A stretch of 19,322 bases of DNA, taken from positions 1 through 19,322 of the forward strand of contig NZ_JONR01000062.1 in NCBI RefSeq assembly GCF_000711955.1. The letters are read 5' to 3'. The notes under the pieces are model-generated. The model saw only the letters and a list, made by a program, of their open reading frames with translations, had not been told where the DNA came from and searched no databases. This document shows positions 9,601 through 15,600 of the stretch, piece by piece (the stretch's first letter is position 1; the number at the start of each line of letters is the position of its first letter). The translations under genes were made by a program, and so were the position numbers. The DNA is from Nevskia soli DSM 19509. Lineage in GTDB: Bacteria; Pseudomonadota; Gammaproteobacteria; Nevskiales; Nevskiaceae.

Positions 9601-12600
9601 TTCCCGCCGACAACGAGCCCGCGATCTACCAAAAGATCCCGCATCAGAATCACGGCACCTTTACCGCCACGTTGAACCTTGCCGCGGCCGCCAGCTATAC
9701 CGGGGCCGGTGTGAGTGTTACCCCGTTGAGCAACATGCACATCGATTCGGTACAGGTGCAGAAGCAGGTCAACGGCAGCTGGGTGGATGTGTTCGACACG
9801 GCCGCCTCGGGGGGCATCCAGCCGCGGATCGAGATCGGGCAACTGCCCGCCAGCGTGGCCAGCGTGTCGATGGTCGCCACCCTCAGCGGCGGTGGCGCCA
9901 CCACTTTGACTCTGAGCAAGATCGGCAACATGTGGGTTGCGCCGTACGCCAGCCTCGCCGCCGGCAGCTATGCCTATACCCTCACCGCAAAAAACAGCTC
10001 CGGCGCACTGGTCGATCTGCGCTCTGTCGGCGGAACCGTCTCCGGCACTTTCGCCGGGACTTTCTCCGTCAACCGGCCGTCGGGGGCCTCTCCCTGGATC
10101 CGCGCCGATAGCATGCCGCAGACGGTGACTCCGCTGACTGCCTACGAGTACGACCTGCTCGGCAACCAGATCGCCCAGATCAAGTACGCTTCGCCTAACG
10201 TGGCCATGCCTGCGAACGGCGCCGCCCCGGCCGGGCAGGACGCCGCCAACGACCAGTACACCTACTCGCGCTACGATGCCCTGGGGCGCGTCATCGAGAC
10301 GGTCGAGATCAACAACCAGGGCAATGCCAGCCCGGTCGAAGGGCAGGGCAACCACAACACAGTGGAAGATCGCTCCTACGACGCGCTCGGCAACGTGCAG
10401 CGTGTGTGGACGACGCTCACCACCGCAACTGGCGCCAGCCTCGCCAAAGTGCAGCTGTACGGTTACGACCTGGCCGGGCAGCAGACCTACGAATCGGACA
10501 TCCTGCGCGATCCGCGCAGCACCAGCTATACGGCCATTGCCAGCGCCGTGACCTATGACGCCTACGGCGAGCAGATCCTGAAGTCGCGATCCACCTCCGT
10601 CAACGGCGCGGCGAGCACCTATCTCGGCTCGGAGTTCTACGATTACGACGCCGCCGGCCGCCTCTGGCAGACCGACGAGGGCGGAGTGGATACGGTCTAC
10701 CGCTATGACCTGCAAGGCGATTCCACTGCCAAGGTATTGGTGCCTGGGACCGGTAACGCGACCAATGTCGCCCCCACCCCGGCGCGCCTGTCGGCACCGT
10801 CCGCCGTCACGGGCGTCACTGGCGGCATCGAAACCGACATCGCATATGACCGTCTCGGTCGCGCCATCCAGCAGCGCGACCAGTCTTTCACCCAAAGCGC
10901 AGCCAGTCCCAGCGACACATCAGGTGTTGTGTCCGTTTCGCAGTCCGACACCGCCAGTGGCAGCTGCACCGGCAACGTTACCAAGCGTAAAGACGGCGAC
11001 GCCAACGTCTACGACTATACGGTACATGGCACTTTCACATTCAACTGGCCGACCCTTGCCTCCCTGGGCAGCGCACCTATATCGGTAACGGCCGTCTACG
11101 GCACGGCGGGCGGCGGCACCAGCTCCTATACCTGGACCGGTATTACAGCCAGCCAGTATGTTGCCGGGGGCACGCTGACTTTTGACGACGATGCCTTCAG
11201 CAGTACTAACGCAAACAATAGCGTTCCCACCACCCTGGTCTCCGTCATCGTCACGGCGCAAGTCGGGGGAAGCTGGCAGCTGGTGCGTAATTCCGCTTCC
11301 ACTTCGAGACAGCTCGGGCTGATTTTTCCGTCGTCGTACAACGTCCAGTCGGGGACTTTTTACTACCGCGCGGGTACCAGCGGTGGCTATACCGCGATCA
11401 ACTTCGCCAACGGCGGCAGCGATGTCGCCGTCCCCCTGGCGATCGGTTCGCTGGCGAATGGAACTTATCAGTACTATTTCAACACCCAGAGTTCGGCTTC
11501 CGGCTTCACTCCCGAAACCCTGACATTCTCGGGCACTTTCACGGTGAGCGGCGGCCAGATCACCGCTTTCGCCGCGCCCGCCGCGGTGCAGTTGCAAGGT
11601 ATCCACAACCAGACCGTGGATCGCTGGGGTAATGTCAACTCCATCACCGACGCACGCAACAGCGCCTGGGTCACGCACAACTACTACGACGACCAGAACC
11701 ATCTGATCGAAGCGGTGCAGCCCACCGTCACCGAGTGGAACTCCAGCACCGGCGCCCAGGCCCAGGGCAACCCGCGGACCTGGTCCTATTACGACAACTT
11801 GGGCCGGAAGATCGCAGCCAGAGACGCCGACGGTAATCTCACCCGCGACTATTACGACTCGGCCGGTAACCTGGTCGAGGAGTTGCGTCCGGATGGCGGC
11901 ACCTGGAGCTGGGGTTACGACGTGCTCGGCCGGCAAACCCAGACCCGCGACGGAACCGGCAGCCTCACCAATTTCAGCTATGACCAGCTCAACCAGCTAC
12001 TCAAGCAGGATCAAGGCGGGTTTGCCGCGGGCGACCGCATCGAGACCTATACCTATGACGAAGCCGGCAACCGCACCTCTTCCACCGATGGGGCCGGCGA
12101 CAAGACCCGCTACCTCTACGACAGCAATAACGAGTTGGTGGAGGAACTGTCGCCGCTGACGCTCTACAGCGGCACCGTTGCCGCGGACGCGAACTACAAC
12201 ACTCAGTACTGGTACGACGCGTTCGGCCGCAAGACGCAGCTGCAGAACTACATCGGCGGCGCCTTCAAGTCCGAGACCTGGGGCTACGATTACTTCGGTC
12301 GCCAAACCGCCCATACCGACCTCGGCGGATCCGTCTACAGCAATACCTATAACGGATTGGGTCAGCTAATCAGGCAGACCAACACCGCTACCACCCAGAC
12401 CGAGAGCTACGCCGGCAGTTCCACCAACGTCACCACAGTAGGCGAGAACCTGACCTATGCCTACTACTCCAACGGCTGGCTGGCCAGCGTGGCGGACAAC
12501 GAGGCCGGTCGGGATCAGCAGCTGACCTCCTACCAATATGACGTCGACGGCAATCACACGCTGGAGCGGACCACCGACACAGTCACCCACACCAACTTCA

Positions 12601-15600
12601 TCGACACCCAAATCCACTACGATGCCCTCGGCCGCACCAGCGCCCTATTCGATGACGACTACAGCCAGTACTACGGCTATGACGCCAATGGCAACCGCAT
12701 ACACGTCGGCAACGCCTGGTACCAGTACGACGCCGAGAACCGCATCACCCTGAGCGCAGGCACGCTGTCCGGCAGCGCCGTGTCCGGCGGCACCCAGATT
12801 GGCTATGACATGAGCGGTCACCGCCTTCAGGCCACAGCCGGCAGTACCCTGCAACTCTATACCTACGACCCGGATGGGCAGTTGGTTCAAACCAAGATCG
12901 CCAACGACGGTATCAGTACCGATGCCGTGCCCAGCAGCATTCGCGTGTACGACCAAGCCGGCCGCATGGTCTCCTACCAGGACTACGGCGTCTACGGCTC
13001 CACCACGCTGACCGACAGCCGGACCATGACGTACAACGCCAACGGGATGCTGATCGCCCAGACTAGCAGCGGGGCGAACGGCGCCATGACGTCCCAGGTG
13101 AGCTACACCGCCGGCTCGGTCAGCGAGAGCGGCGCCACCCTGGCGGCGGATGCGGGTTACTACGACGGCATGGGCAATGCCAGCAAGTACACTGCCGGCG
13201 TCTACGCCGGCACCACCACCAATAACACGCTTACCTATACCAATACCTATCTGTTCGACTTCCTCAAGCTCGGTGACACCGAAAAGACCTACCGCGAACA
13301 GGGCAGCACCACCCAGAGCAACTACGTTCCCGGCACCACCACCTGGACCTACGACGCTCAGGGCAACGCCGTCAAGATCACCAATCCCAACGCCACCGTC
13401 ACCGAGCAGGACCTGGTCAACGATACCCAGGGCCACATCCTGCAGCAGGTGCAAAACCAGGGCGCCTACTCCTCGACGGAGAACTTCTACTTCGTCAACG
13501 GCGCCGAAATAGGCCACCTGGGCGGCATGGAAGCCAGCACCCTGGATCTCACCTATCAGCCGGTATCGGAAGCCTATCCGCCGACCAACCCCGGCGGCTA
13601 CGTCGTCCAGCCCGGCGACACCCTGCAGGGCATCGCCCTCAACTATTACGGCGATTCCAGCCTGTGGTACCTGATTGCCGACGCCAACGGGGTCGCCAGC
13701 GGACAAACCCTCCAACCGGGTCTGTCGCTGATCATCCCCAACCAGATCGGCAACCTCCACAACAACTCCACCACTTTCCGTCCCTATAATTCTTCACAGG
13801 TTATCGGCGATACCACGCCGTTGCCGAAATATGTGCCGCCGCCTCCGCCAGCGCATAGCTGTAATCCGATTGTGATGGTCATTGTCGCGGTGGTGGCGGT
13901 GGTTGCAACGATCATCACAGCAGGCGCTGCCGCGGTCGCCTTCGGCGCTGTGGCGGCCGACATGGGAACCTTTGCCGCCGGCACTGCCGTATTGACTGGA
14001 GCTGCGGGCTTCACCGGGGCCGCCATCGGCGCAGCAGCTATCGGCGGGGCCGTTGGCAGTATGGCCAGTCAGCTTGCTGGTGACGCCTTGGGCGTCTCGC
14101 ATGGCATCTCGTGGAAGCAAGTGGCCATTGGAGCGATCGGCTCCGCCGCTAGCGCCGGAGTGGGCAGCGCAATTGCGGCTGGGGATCTTGGCAGTTCACT
14201 GCAATCGGGCCTCGGAGCGCTTCGCTCTGGAGCGGGGGGCTGGCAGGCAGCCGAAGCAGGCTTCGCCTCGGGTGCGCTCGACAGTGCCCTAACCCAAGGC
14301 GTTGGCGTCGCCACCGGCCTGCAGCATTCGTTCTCTTGGTCCCAGGTTGCTGCTGGCGCCCTTGTCTCCGGCGCTTTAGGGGCGATGGGTAGCAAATACG
14401 ATCCGGCCAACAAATTCAACAATGCTGCGCCTGGCCAGATCGGCATTGGCGAGCTTCTTGGGAAAACGGCTGATGGAATAGTCTCAAGTATTGGCGGAAC
14501 CGAGATCGGCATAGCCCTCGGTGGACATGGCAAGATCGATCTGGCGAGTGTTGCGGCCGATAGCTTTGGCAACGCTTTGGGATCAAGCATAGTCGGCGCG
14601 ATTGAGCAGACTCCGGGGCAGACCCAGGCCCAGGCGCAGCAGCCGCAACAACCAATTCCGGTGTCCTACGGCGGCGCCAGCGTGCCGCGCAACCTGGTGG
14701 CCGATTCCGGACAGCTCTACTCGGATGCGTACTACACCGACAGCGGATCGGTAGATGCCAGCCCCGGCGGTGGCGCCGCGCCGGCGACCACCACCGCGAA
14801 TCAGGACGTGGCGGCACTCAACGCCACGCAAGCTGGGCCGACCACGGAATCCGTCACCTTGCCGGGGGTCACGGTCACCGGGCAGAGGCAGGCGCCCGAA
14901 GAGCCGAGTTTGTTGGGTGAGCTTTGGTCAGATGTGAAAACCGTTGGATCGGACATTGCCACGGTTGGGAAGTACGTCGTGGGCGGTGCCGAACTGCTGG
15001 CGAGCGGGGTTTACAACGAGGCGGTGCGGATCGCCGGCGGTGTGGCGTCGATTCCGTTCGCGTTGTTCGATGGCGCAGATGCGGCAGTCGCTGTGCAGCA
15101 AGGCTTCAAGGACACGCTGGGCTATACGCCCCAGTCGTCGGGGGCGCAGTCGATTGAGTCTGCCTTGCAGCCGATGGGGCAGTTCCTCGACAAGAATGTG
15201 CTCAACCCATTGCACAATGCTTCCGAGTCGCTGATCGGTGATGCTGCGACGACGGTGCTGTTCTCGGCGGTGCAGGCAGGTGCAGAGATTGCCGGTGTAG
15301 TCGGTGGTGTGGGAGCGGTCCGGTCAGCGGCGGATCGGTTATTGACGGAAGGTGTGGAAGGAGCCGCTGCTGGGAGTAGGTTGGCTATTGCCGGGCAAGT
15401 CGCGGCGACTCCTGCCGAGCAAGAAGCAATTGTTTCGAACTATTTGCGAGATCAGTTCGGGACGGAAAACGTCGGGGAGCAGGTGCGCTTGCAGGTTACA
15501 TATCCTGACGGCAGTACGAACATCATTAAGCCCGATGCGCTGGTACGGCTGCCTGATGGCAGCTTCCAGATTAATGACGCAAAATTGAGCTATACGAAAG

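Noticed and set aside
1132..13500. CRISPR array or DNA-level satellite suggested by the repeated 'acc tac gac gcc' words
   Set aside because: The repetition follows the YD protein motif with variable spacing and degenerate codons. There are no identical repeats with unique spacers.
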